Positions 36,256 through 43,570 of a DNA stretch of 43,570 nucleotides are shown piece after piece. The first letter of the stretch is position 1; each line of letters starts with the position of its first letter. The notes beneath the pieces are model-generated. The model saw only the letters and a program-made list of their open reading frames with translations, made no database searches and was not told the origin of the DNA. The stretch is from Bordetella parapertussis (GTDB lineage: Bacteria > Pseudomonadota > Gammaproteobacteria > Burkholderiales > Burkholderiaceae_A), in contig CAMAZF010000019.1 of NCBI GenBank assembly GCA_945862985.1, positions 1 through 43,570 of the forward strand. The letters run 5' to 3'. Made by a program: the position numbers and the translations under genes.

Positions 36256-38214
36256 TTAAAGGTCGACTTGGGCCTCGTGGCCACGTGCCTCCAGCCAGGC
36301 TCTGCGGGCCGAGGCTTCACCGCGCCCCATGAGCAGGTTGAAGCGGGTAGATGTCTCCTGGGGAGAATGCTGTCCCAGGGTCACCGGCATGAGACGCCGT
36401 GTATCGGGATTCAGTGTGGTCTCCCAGAGTTGTTCGGCACTCATCTCGCCGAGCCCTTTGAACCTGGAAATGGACCAAGCCGTCTCCTTGAGCCCCTCCT
36501 GACGCAGCTTGTCGAGGATGTGCTGCAACTCCCCTTCATCCAGCGCGTAGATCTTGCGGGCCGGCTTTTTGGCCCGGGCCTCCACATCGACTCGAAAGAG
36601 GGGCGGACGTGCCACGTACACGTGGCCACGCGCGATGAGCTGCGGGAAATGCCGATAAAACAGAGTCAGCAGGAGCACCTGAATATGAGAACCATCGACG
36701 TCAGCATCGGAGAGCACACAGACCTTGCCGTAGCGAAGGCCACTAAAGTCGACTGCGTCGTCTGCGCCGTGCGGATCGAGCCCAAGCGCCACTGAGATGT
36801 CGTGCACCTCCGCGTTCGCAAAGAGCCGATCACGTTCGGCCTCCCAGGTGTTGAGCACCTTGCCACGCAGCGGCAGGATGGCCTGAGATTCCTTGTCCCG
36901 CCCCATTTTGGCTGAGCCACCTGCACTGTCGCCTTCCACCAGAAAAAGCTCATTGCGCGTCAAGTCCGTCGACTCGCAGTCTGTGAGTTTCCCTGGGAGG
37001 ACGGCGACGCCCGAGCCTTTTTTCTTTTCTACCTTCTGGGCTGAGCGCTGACGGGTTTGGGCCGCTCGGATCGCGAGCTCCGCAATGCGACGTCCTGCGT
37101 CGAGATCGCGATGCAGCCAGAGCTCCATGGGGCCCTTGCATTGGGTGGCCATGAGTCGAAGGGCATCACGGCTCGTGAGCTTTTCTTTGGTCTGCCCTTG
37201 GAACTGAGGGTCAAGCACCTTCGAGGACAGGACAAAGCTGGCCCGGGAGAAGACATCCTCGGGCAGCAGCTTCACGCCCTTTGGCAACAGACTGTGTTGA
37301 TCAACAAAGCTCTTGACCGCCTGGAACACCCCCTCGCGAAGGCCTGCCTCATGGGTGCCCCCGGCCGGCGTTGGAATGAGGTTCACAAAGGACTCTCTCA
37401 CCACCGGCCCCTCTGCACTGAAAGCGAGAACCCACTGCCCTCCCTCCCCTTCTGCAAAGGTGTCGTCTCCCGCGGGTGCATAGCCCTCATGGGACCAGGC
37501 GGGTGCAATGAGCTCGGCCTCTCCGAGGGATTCCATCAGATAGGCCGAGAGCCCTCCCTCATAGAGCCAAGTCTGAGTCTGCTGCGTCTTCTCGAGGACG
37601 AGCTGTGTCGAAACGCCCGGCAGGAGAACTGCCCGGGCTTTCAGGCTACGCGCGAGTTCAGCCTGTGGGATCAGCGCATCGTCGAAATACTGCGGGTCGG
37701 GCCAGACTCGAACCATGGTGCCCGATCGCCCTTTCGCGGCAGCACCCTTCTGCAGAGGGCGCACCAAGTCCCCACCCTCAAACCCAATGGTCCACTCGAA
37801 ACCATCTCGCCAAACCGTCACGTCTAGCCGATTGGAGAGGGCGTTTGTCACAGAGACGCCAACACCATGCAGGCCCCCGGAGAACGCGTAGGCCCCGCCC
37901 GAACCTTTGTCGAACTTTCCACCCGCATGGAGACGGGTGTAGACAATTTCCACCACCGGGACTCGCTCCTCGGGGTGAGGTCCAACGGGAATCCCGCGAC
38001 CGTCATCGGCCACACTCACGCTGCCATCGAGGTGCTGGGTAACCAAGATGGTGCGTGCATGACCAGCCAACGCCTCATCTGCGGCGTTGTCGATCACTTC
38101 CTGAATGATGTGGAGTGGGTTCTCAGTCCGGGTGTACATCCCCGGGCGCTGCCGAACGGGCTCGAGCCCCTTCAAAACCCTGATGGAAGACTCGTTGTAG
38201 TTGTTTTTACTCAC
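36256..38214 (-). CDS. parE: DNA topoisomerase IV subunit B
   Basis: A 652-residue ATPase subunit of topoisomerase IV. The GHKL ATP site has EVIDNAADEAL, VADDGRGIPVG and GLHGVGVSVTNALS. The TOPRIM domain carries LVEGDSAGGSAK and DADVDGSHI, which hold the metal for strand cleavage. The length and lack of an insert in the TOPRIM region favour ParE over GyrB. The start is GTG 38214, giving SKNNYNESSIRVLKGLEPV; its ribosome site is weak. Confidence 0.95.
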   Translation of the reverse strand: MSKNNYNESSIRVLKGLEPVRQRPGMYTRTENPLHIIQEVIDNAADEALAGHARTILVTQHLDGSVSVADDGRGIPVGPHPEERVPVVEIVYTRLHAGGKFDKGSGGAYAFSGGLHGVGVSVTNALSNRLDVTVWRDGFEWTIGFEGGDLVRPLQKGAAAKGRSGTMVRVWPDPQYFDDALIPQAELARSLKARAVLLPGVSTQLVLEKTQQTQTWLYEGGLSAYLMESLGEAELIAPAWSHEGYAPAGDDTFAEGEGGQWVLAFSAEGPVVRESFVNLIPTPAGGTHEAGLREGVFQAVKSFVDQHSLLPKGVKLLPEDVFSRASFVLSSKVLDPQFQGQTKEKLTSRDALRLMATQCKGPMELWLHRDLDAGRRIAELAIRAAQTRQRSAQKVEKKKGSGVAVLPGKLTDCESTDLTRNELFLVEGDSAGGSAKMGRDKESQAILPLRGKVLNTWEAERDRLFANAEVHDISVALGLDPHGADDAVDFSGLRYGKVCVLSDADVDGSHIQVLLLTLFYRHFPQLIARGHVYVARPPLFRVDVEARAKKPARKIYALDEGELQHILDKLRQEGLKETAWSISRFKGLGEMSAEQLWETTLNPDTRRLMPVTLGQHSPQETSTRFNLLMGRGEASARRAWLEARGHEAQVDL

Positions 38215-38355
38215 AAAAAATAAATTCTTCTCTAAAGTTATCCCCAGCCGGTGTGGAAAAAACCCAGGTGAATCACCCCGGAGGCATAGGCCATCAATGG
38301 GGGGCTGGGTTGCTCAAAATTTGACCACCTCGAATCACCCCGACTTGACAGCCTT
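38215..38355. promoter_or_regulatory. parE upstream region with DnaA-box-like site and direct repeats
   Basis: This 141-bp gap holds no gene. TGTGGAAAA (38252-38260) is the reverse complement of TTTTCCACA, which fits the DnaA-box pattern TTWTNCACA; TTATCCCCA (38238-38246) is a near match beside it. GAATCACCCCG occurs twice, at 38270-38280 and 38332-38342, 62 bp apart. The parE promoter should be here, but I could not fix its -10 and -35. Confidence 0.35.
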
Positions 38356-38886
38356 CTACAAAATTTTCTCACTCACCAGAATGCCATCAGCATCTGCGAC
38401 CACGAATTCACCGGGTCGAACCACCACGCCTGCGAGGTCCACGGGAATGTCTTTCGCCCCGAGGCCCGCGGTGGCTGGACGACGGGGGTGATTCGATATC
38501 GCCCACACACCCACCTGCGCCTCGATCAGTTCAGAGAGGTCACGCACGCAACCATGAATCACCAGCCCAGCCCAGCCCTGCCGCTCCGCCATCAAGGCCA
38601 GTTCACCACCGACGAGGGCACAGCGGTCACTCCCGCCCCCATCCACGACCAAGATTCGCCCCGCCCCCGGCTGAGAGAGCGTTTGACGAACCAGACCGTT
38701 GTCTTCGAAACATTTGAGCGTCACCACCTGACCGGACATGGCCTCTGCACCGCCGTAGTTCTGAAATACCGGGGGAAGGACACGCAGCCGCCCGTCGGCA
38801 ATCAGTGTTTCGTGGGCGTCGCAGAGATCAGGTGTGCGACGAGGCGTGGCTGAAGGAGGCCGCTGGGTTTTGTTGTGTGATTTCAT
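38356..38886 (-). CDS. rraA: RraA-family protein (RNase E regulator or class II aldolase)
   Basis: A 176-residue protein of the RraA/4-hydroxy-4-methyl-2-oxoglutarate aldolase family, which forms trimers. It has TPDLCDAH near the start, LVVDGGGSDRCALVGGELA, and GWAGLVIHGCVRD. Gly94, Arg115, Asp116 and Glu119 fit the G-X20-R-D-X2-E/D motif reported for RraA-like aldolases, so both an RNase E inhibitor and an aldolase role are possible. About 18 basic residues precede the usual N-terminus; no other start codon is available in that stretch. It is divergent from the exchanger gene, with a 39-bp gap. Confidence 0.85.
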   Translation of the reverse strand: MKSHNKTQRPPSATPRRTPDLCDAHETLIADGRLRVLPPVFQNYGGAEAMSGQVVTLKCFEDNGLVRQTLSQPGAGRILVVDGGGSDRCALVGGELALMAERQGWAGLVIHGCVRDLSELIEAQVGVWAISNHPRRPATAGLGAKDIPVDLAGVVVRPGEFVVADADGILVSEKIL

Positions 38887-38925
38887 AAGTGCTTTAAAGT
38901 ATGCCCCACTTCAACTGAGGTGCTC

Positions 38926-39888
38926 ATGCTCACCCTTCTCCTTTTTGTCTCCGGCTTGGTTGCATTGGTGGTTGGTGCTGAGGTGCTCATCCGTGGTGCG
39001 GGGAGCATCGCGCGAGCGGTGGGCCTCTCGCCTCTGGTGGTGGGGTTAACGGTGGTGGCCTTCGGGACCAGCGCACCTGAGGCGACCGTCTCGATCGGCA
39101 GTGCCCTCCAAGGACAGCCAAATCTGGTCATGGGAAATGTGGTGGGGAGCAACACCTTTAATGTGCTGGTCATCCTCGGACTCTCCGCCGTGATCATCCC
39201 GCTGAGCGTGCATTCCCAGATCATTCGGCAAGAACTGCCCATCATGATTGGCACGGCGGCCTTGGCCGTGCTGTTTGCATTCGATGGGGAGGTGAGCCGA
39301 GTCGAAGGCATTCTGCTCAGCGTGGGCCTCATCCTATACACCAGCTTTCTGGTGATTCAGGCAAGAGCCGCACCCGCCTCTGAGACCGAAGATCTCGCGC
39401 CGAACGAGGCCAGTGAGGCGGCGAACCAGCCCAGTCTGCCCAAGAGCCTCTTCTTGGTCGCGCTGGGGCTGGTGGGATTGGTTGTGGGTGCAGATTGGCT
39501 GGTCCAGGCCTGTGTCGACATTGCGAAAGCGCTGGGCATGAGCGATCTGGTCATCGGCCTGACCATCATGGCGGCGGGAACCTCTCTTCCCGAACTCGCT
39601 GCATCTGCCGCAGCCGCGCTCAGAGGCCAGCGAGACATTGCGGTGGGCAACATCATTGGCAGCAACATCTTTAACATCCTCGGATGTCTGGGGCTCGCAG
39701 CGGTGGTCGCACCCCAGGGTATCGCGGTCGATCCCTCAGTTCTTCGCTTTGACCTCTGGGTGATGGTGGCCGCTTTTGTCATCTGTGTGCCCACCTTCCT
39801 CCGTGGCCGAGACATCAGCCGACGAGAGGGCGCAGTCTTCCTGTTGGCCTACTGCGGCTACACCAGCGTTCTGTTGATGAACGCCTGA
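38926..39888 (+). CDS. Calcium/sodium antiporter, YrbG/CaxA family
   Basis: A 320-residue inner-membrane exchanger with about ten helices in two inverted halves. Each half has the alpha-repeat of the cation/Ca2+ exchanger superfamily: VVAFGTSAPEATVSIGSAL with VGSNTFNVL in the first, and MAAGTSLPELAASAAAAL with IGSNIFNIL in the second. The acidic residues after GTS bind the cation. Substrate ions in this organism are inferred from the family. ATG 38926 has GAGG 6-9 bases upstream; a GTG two codons earlier is a lesser choice. Confidence 0.9.
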   Translation: MLTLLLFVSGLVALVVGAEVLIRGAGSIARAVGLSPLVVGLTVVAFGTSAPEATVSIGSALQGQPNLVMGNVVGSNTFNVLVILGLSAVIIPLSVHSQIIRQELPIMIGTAALAVLFAFDGEVSRVEGILLSVGLILYTSFLVIQARAAPASETEDLAPNEASEAANQPSLPKSLFLVALGLVGLVVGADWLVQACVDIAKALGMSDLVIGLTIMAAGTSLPELAASAAAALRGQRDIAVGNIIGSNIFNILGCLGLAAVVAPQGIAVDPSVLRFDLWVMVAAFVICVPTFLRGRDISRREGAVFLLAYCGYTSVLLMNA

Positions 39889-39910
39889 GACGAGGACGTT
39901 TCACCCAACC

Positions 39911-40354
39911 TCAGATCTGGAGCAGCTTTCTCATGGAGAAGGCCAGCCGATCGAGGCTCAGCGGCTTTTTGAGCACATCATGAACCTGCAACGACTGGTA
40001 GTGCTTCATGTCGATGAGCCCGATGTCCCCTGAACACACCAGAACCGGCGGCATCAGCGTGCCCCTTTGTTTGGCCCAGTCGCATAGGTAGGCCAGCACC
40101 GAGACCCCAGTGAGCCCATCCAACTGATGATCTAACAAGACCAGATCAAAGCGCTCTTGCTGAAGCCAGTTCATGGCTTCGTTCGCACACCCCGTCTCTC
40201 GAACCTCGAGGTTCAGTAATCGACCCGCTGAACTCATCAACTGCCGTGAGACTCGGTCATCGTCCACCACGAGGCACCGCAGGGCAGCGCGACTTTCGGT
40301 GACTGCAGCCTCCTCAGCAGGGTGCAGTCGCTCAAGGTTCACAGGCCCATTCAT
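39911..40354 (-). CDS. Single-domain response regulator (receiver)
   Basis: A 147-residue protein made of one receiver domain after a 25-residue tail. The acidic pocket is in VVDDDR (29-34), the phosphate acceptor is Asp75 in LLDHQLDG, Ser108 is in VCSGD, and the conserved lysine is Lys130 in LKKPL. There is no DNA-binding or enzymatic output domain. GGAGAG precedes ATG 40354, and the start overlaps the HPt stop as ATGA. As last gene of the phosphorelay operon it could be a phosphate sink, a relay intermediate or a protein-binding output. Confidence 0.88.
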   Translation of the reverse strand: MNGPVNLERLHPAEEAAVTESRAALRCLVVDDDRVSRQLMSSAGRLLNLEVRETGCANEAMNWLQQERFDLVLLDHQLDGLTGVSVLAYLCDWAKQRGTLMPPVLVCSGDIGLIDMKHYQSLQVHDVLKKPLSLDRLAFSMRKLLQI

Positions 40355-40692
40355 TCTTGACTCTCCTTTAGTAAAAATCGCTCGTCGTTCATCAGTGACT
40401 CGAGCCACGCCAATGCGTCCAGTCCCGCCCGTCGGATGGGCTCAAGATCGACCGTGGCATCTGCCATGGCGGCCCGTGCAAGGACCCCCAAACGGAGGCA
40501 CCCCATGGACGGGGCACTCCCAGCCAGGCGGTGAAGCGCTGGTGCGCGCAGGGCCCCGTCAGGCGCATCGAGTGCGCTCAGGTCGGTTCGAATCTGTACA
40601 CAAACCTCCCCCAGGAATGCACAGAATTCAGCACACGCGAGATCGCCGAAGTTTTCGCGCACCACCTCAAGATCATGAACCGCTCGATCCAT
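40351..40692 (-). CDS. Histidine phosphotransfer (HPt) protein
   Basis: A 113-residue helical protein. His54 in LHRLAGSAPSMGC is the phosphorylated histidine of an HPt domain. It has no other domain, so it should carry phosphate between the hybrid kinase and a receiver. Its ATG shares one base with the kinase stop (TAATG), and its stop overlaps the receiver start by 4 bp. The kinase already has its own C-terminal HPt, so this is a second, free copy. Confidence 0.85.
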   Translation of the reverse strand: MDRAVHDLEVVRENFGDLACAEFCAFLGEVCVQIRTDLSALDAPDGALRAPALHRLAGSAPSMGCLRLGVLARAAMADATVDLEPIRRAGLDALAWLESLMNDERFLLKESQE

Positions 40693-43214
40693 TAAGCAGC
40701 CTCCAGAGTATGAGCAGCATGGCCCAATCGTCTGCGCAGTAGGGATCCCAGCGCGTCGAGGGTCTCAAGGAGTGCGGTGCGGGTTTCATCGAGATGCTCA
40801 CTCTGGTTGAGCGCTCGAAGCCCACTGTCCAAGCGCTTGGTCCAGTCAGAGAATCGAAGGTACCCCACCATACCGAGGGCTCCTGACAAACGATGCACCC
40901 AGGAGGACAGCAGTTCGATGGACGCGCCAGGTCCCGCCTGACTCAAGGATCGGTGGGCCGCCTCATAGAGCTCCAGCGCTGCTGTCAGCATGCGCTCGGA
41001 CACATCCAATTCAGCAAAATTTTCGCTCCAGTAGGCCTCGTCAAACACCAGACGGCCCGCCTGATCCAGCACCGATAAGAGGTCGTGCCGGCGAAAGGGC
41101 TTCGAGAGATAGAAGTTCATTCCAGCCTCAAGACACCGCTCACGATCACCACTCAATGCGTTTGCGGTCAATGCCACCAATGGAATCTGGGCACCGCGCC
41201 CACCCCGAGATCTCAGCTCAGTGGCAGCCTCCAATCCGCCCATCGTTGGCATCTGCATGTCCAGCAGGGCGAGATCAAAGGCAGGCTGCTCTGCGAACAC
41301 GGCCTCCACCGCAGATTGCCCATCCAGAACATGGACCACAGAGTGGCCCATCTGGGTGAGCAGGGCCACTGCCACTCGGGCATTGACCTCATTGTCTTCT
41401 GCCAAAAGAATGCGAAGCGGTTCCGCCTCGGCAGGTTCATCGGCATCCACACGGCTGCTCGGCGCAGGCGGCTCATTCGACACGGCCAGATCGAGCGCAG
41501 CGGAGAGAACCTGAATCAGCCGATCACTCCGGACTGGCTTTTGAATCTGCGCAGCAAAGCCAACGGCCTCGCTGTCGATTTTCGCCAAGTGCCCAGCTGA
41601 ACTGCACAGCACAAAGGGTAGCGTGCTGTCCGGATGGGCCTCACGCCAGCGCTGCAAGAACTCGACACCGCTGAGGCCCGGCATCATGTAATCGGTCAAG
41701 ACCAGATCGAAAATCGAGAGTCCAGCACCGCTCTCCTCGAGCCGCGACAAGGCCTGCTCCGCGCTCTGCACCGCCAGGGTTCGGGCGCCCACCCGCGCCA
41801 ATGTTCTCGACAACATGGTGGTGTTGACCGAGAGATCGTCCACCAGAAGAATGGTCTTGCCCTTGAGTGGATGCGCGGCGGGCTCCAGCCATTGAGATGG
41901 CGCCCCACCCAGGCTCTCTGGGGCCAGCGCCGCAGGAATACAGACATCAAAGACAGAGCCAGTACCAGCAGCACTCCGGACCCAGAGCCCGGCTCCCATG
42001 GCCTTGAGGAGCCCGGCGCAAATGCTGAGGCCCAAACCAGTGCCTCCGAATCTCCGGGTGATGGAGTCGTCTGCCTGGGCATATGCCGTGGAAAGACGCG
42101 CAAGCTCAGCCTCATTCATGCCAATGCCTGAGTCCTTCACGCTGACCCAGAGCCAGCCCTGCGTCACGTGCGGGTCTGGGGCCACCAAGGTTCTGGCGCT
42201 CCATCCCCGGGTCATGTCATCAGCCTCAAGCGCTGTGCAAGGCAGCTGCTGCGACCACTGCGCTTGAACCTGGACTGCCCCCTGCTCCGTAAACTTGACG
42301 GCGTTACTCAAGAGGTTGTTGATCACTTGACGGACTCGGAGTCCATCGATCAGAAGACACGGCTCTGACAGATCGACCTCTTGGACAATTTCTGGTGCGC
42401 CTGACTGCCCCACCCCCCTTCCGGAGAGCCTCGCGGCATGGAGTTCGCAGAGCTCCTCAATCAACTGATTCACCAGCACCGGCCCCAGCTCAATGCGAAC
42501 AGCACCCGCCTCCAGCTTGGAGAAGTCGAGCACGTCATTGAGCACACCCAGAAGCCCCTCAGCGGACGTCAGAATGGTCTGGGCACACTGTGCTTGGTCC
42601 GGCGACAGCGGGCTATGCAGAAGCAGCTCTGCCATCCCCATCACCCCATTCATGGGCGTGCGGATCTCATGGCTCATGTTCGCCAGAAAGTTCGACTTGG
42701 CCTGGGCCAAGGCCCTGACATCGAATAGGCTTTGTCGAAGCCGAAAGGCATCGAGGACGACCTCTGCGAGTTCCTCCAGTGCGGCCTGATCCTCCGCACT
42801 CAGGTCTCGCGGCTGATGATCAATCACACACAGTGCCCCAAGGCCCAGCCCGTCCTCTAGTCGCAGTGGGATCCCCGCATAAAAGCGAATGCCACCCTCT
42901 GCAGTGACCAGGGGGTTCGTGCGAAACCGCAGATCATTCGTGGCATCCTGGACAACGAGAGCAGCGTCTTCGCAGATCGTGTGCGCACAAAAGGCGTCCT
43001 CTCGAGGGGTCTGTGCCAGCTCGAGTCCAGTCCTCGCCAGAAACCATTGCCGGTCATCATCTACCAGAGAGATCGCTGCCACTGGAGTCCGAAGGAGCTT
43101 CGCGGCGAGCCTGACCACTCTTGCATAGGTCTCATTGGGATCTGAGTCGAGTAGGCCCAAGGCATGAAGTCGCCTCAGCCGAGCCTGCTCGTCCATCGGA
43201 ACGGGATAAGCCAA
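40692..43214 (-). CDS. GAF-containing hybrid histidine kinase with two receivers and an HPt domain
   Basis: An 840-residue protein without signal peptide or membrane helices, so probably cytosolic. In order: a GAF sensor (about 25-160), dimerisation/phosphoacceptor domain with His182 in SHEIRTPMNG, ATPase domain with the N box (299-308), DSGIGM (361-366) and FGGTGLGLS (389-397), receiver 1 with Asp508 in LTDYMMPG, receiver 2 with Asp652 in LLDMQMP, and an HPt domain with His774 in WVHRLSGALG. This is a complete four-step relay in one chain. The start is TTG 43214, backed by a strong GGGGGGAG; an in-frame ATG six codons later is less likely. The signal sensed by the GAF domain is unknown. Confidence 0.92.
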   Translation of the reverse strand: MAYPVPMDEQARLRRLHALGLLDSDPNETYARVVRLAAKLLRTPVAAISLVDDDRQWFLARTGLELAQTPREDAFCAHTICEDAALVVQDATNDLRFRTNPLVTAEGGIRFYAGIPLRLEDGLGLGALCVIDHQPRDLSAEDQAALEELAEVVLDAFRLRQSLFDVRALAQAKSNFLANMSHEIRTPMNGVMGMAELLLHSPLSPDQAQCAQTILTSAEGLLGVLNDVLDFSKLEAGAVRIELGPVLVNQLIEELCELHAARLSGRGVGQSGAPEIVQEVDLSEPCLLIDGLRVRQVINNLLSNAVKFTEQGAVQVQAQWSQQLPCTALEADDMTRGWSARTLVAPDPHVTQGWLWVSVKDSGIGMNEAELARLSTAYAQADDSITRRFGGTGLGLSICAGLLKAMGAGLWVRSAAGTGSVFDVCIPAALAPESLGGAPSQWLEPAAHPLKGKTILLVDDLSVNTTMLSRTLARVGARTLAVQSAEQALSRLEESGAGLSIFDLVLTDYMMPGLSGVEFLQRWREAHPDSTLPFVLCSSAGHLAKIDSEAVGFAAQIQKPVRSDRLIQVLSAALDLAVSNEPPAPSSRVDADEPAEAEPLRILLAEDNEVNARVAVALLTQMGHSVVHVLDGQSAVEAVFAEQPAFDLALLDMQMPTMGGLEAATELRSRGGRGAQIPLVALTANALSGDRERCLEAGMNFYLSKPFRRHDLLSVLDQAGRLVFDEAYWSENFAELDVSERMLTAALELYEAAHRSLSQAGPGASIELLSSWVHRLSGALGMVGYLRFSDWTKRLDSGLRALNQSEHLDETRTALLETLDALGSLLRRRLGHAAHTLEAA

Positions 43215-43400
43215 TTGAATCTCCCCCCTGCGTTTTTCTTATTGGGTTGACATTTTTGGGTGTCAGAGTTTCAAGACTATTTCACGCTACGGATAAGACC
43301 CTTTTATTGCTGTGGACATTGAGAAAATTGGAATCGTCGACTTTTAATTTATTTATTTATATATTATATTTCCGTCAACTTTAACCTTGGTCTTCTTGTC
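43215..43400. promoter_or_regulatory. Divergent regulatory region with A/T-only tract
   Basis: This 186-bp gap separates the kinase from a rightward gene. It contains TGACA (43248-43252) and TGTCA (43261-43265) as an 8-base-spaced inverted repeat, a run of 30 consecutive A/T bases (43342-43371), and imperfect direct repeats on either side of that run, CGTCGACTTTTAA (43335-43347) and CGTCAACTTTAA (43373-43384). The tract should bend or melt easily and could hold the -10 of the rightward gene. Confidence 0.5.
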
Positions 43401-43570
43401 ATGCCTACCCGTACCCTCTCGCGACTGACCCTGTCCCTCATGCTCCTGGCGTCTGGTGCCGCGCTGATCGCGGAGACCATCCTCTCCGCCCACGCGCAAG
43501 CGCCGCAAAAGCCCAGCCCGACACAGCCCGCCCTGGCCACGCTCAAGGTGGAGTCGGCTGCCGGAGGTGC
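43401..43570 (+). CDS. Exported protein, 5' part only
   Basis: The reading frame starts at ATG 43401 and runs off the window after 56 codons. The product begins MPTRTLSRLTLSLMLLASG, a basic then hydrophobic signal peptide, with likely cleavage after AHAQA. A Pro/Gln linker follows, then LATLKVESAAGG. A signal peptide followed by such a strand resembles the start of an RND-type efflux adaptor, but too little is visible to assign it. No good ribosome site is seen before the ATG. Its promoter probably lies in the A/T-rich tract upstream. Confidence 0.6.
   Translation, partial: MPTRTLSRLTLSLMLLASGAALIAETILSAHAQAPQKPSPTQPALATLKVESAAGG

Noticed and set aside
38345-38350. TTGACA as a rightward -35 element
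   Set aside because: It is a perfect hexamer but lacks a -10 at 16-18 bp and would only read antisense into rraA.
1-43570. Mobile elements, prophage, CRISPR arrays, defence islands
   Set aside because: I looked for transposases, integrases, long inverted repeats, spaced direct repeats and attachment duplications at the tRNA genes and saw none.

Overview
The window is bacterial chromosomal DNA, GC-rich by eye and densely coded. Gene content and order point to a betaproteobacterium, most likely of the order Burkholderiales. Three arrangements support this: fabF-rpoE-mucA-mucB-mucD-lepA-lepB-rnc-era-recO-pdxJ-acpS-nagZ in one run, yceD-rpmF-plsX-fabH-fabD-fabG-acpP-fabF upstream of it, and uvrC-pgsA followed by tRNA-Gly and tRNA-Cys. 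I see no insertion sequence, phage gene, CRISPR array or integrase. Nearly everything is core-genome housekeeping. The genus is not determined.

Layout. 1-2109 (+): a perfect palindrome, then a DUF302 lipoprotein and a FadL-type outer-membrane channel. 2118-3520 (-): an MFS exporter and the tRNA-Cys and tRNA-Gly genes. 3544-23696 (-): one almost unbroken block. In transcription order it holds yceD, rpmF, plsX, fabH, fabD, fabG, acpP, fabF (ribosomal protein L32, phospholipid and fatty-acid synthesis); rpoE, mucA, mucB, mucD (envelope-stress sigma factor, its regulators and a periplasmic protease); lepA, lepB, rnc, era, recO, pdxJ, acpS, nagZ, a family 5 uracil-DNA glycosylase, uvrC and pgsA (translation, secretion, RNA processing, repair, cofactors and lipids). 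23729-24322 (+): maf, divergent from yceD. 24276-26934 (-): sppA, a HAD phosphatase and rluC. 27314-31129 (+): rne, with a 379-bp structured upstream region, then moaA. 31126-38214 (-): two monohaem cytochromes c, htpG, parC and parE. 38356-38886 (-): an RraA-family gene. 38926-39888 (+): a YrbG/CaxA-type cation/calcium exchanger. 39911-43214 (-): a three-gene phosphorelay (hybrid kinase, HPt protein, lone receiver). 43401-end (+): the 5' end of an exported protein cut by the window edge.

How the genes work together. The fab genes, acpP, acpS, plsX and pgsA cover acyl-chain initiation and elongation, carrier-protein activation and entry into phosphatidylglycerol synthesis. The rpoE group monitors the envelope and shares the block with lipid synthesis and signal peptidase I. 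rnc, era and rluC, plus yceD by reported association, act in rRNA processing, modification or ribosome assembly. rne supplies the main mRNA decay endonuclease.

The most interesting signals are regulatory, not new enzymes. They are: (1) the CsoR/CstR-like palindrome ahead of the DUF302-FadL pair, a candidate metal- or sulfane-sulfur-responsive outer-membrane unit; (2) two back-to-back FNR-like 14-mers upstream of the cytochrome c genes; (3) terminator-like hairpins directly against the start regions of lepA and rne; (4) a sigma-32-like promoter inside the end of parC facing htpG; (5) a phosphorelay operon with two HPt modules, three receivers and no DNA-binding output; (6) a 30-base A/T-only tract flanked by imperfect direct repeats before the last gene. 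I did not find a convincing wholly new multi-gene system.
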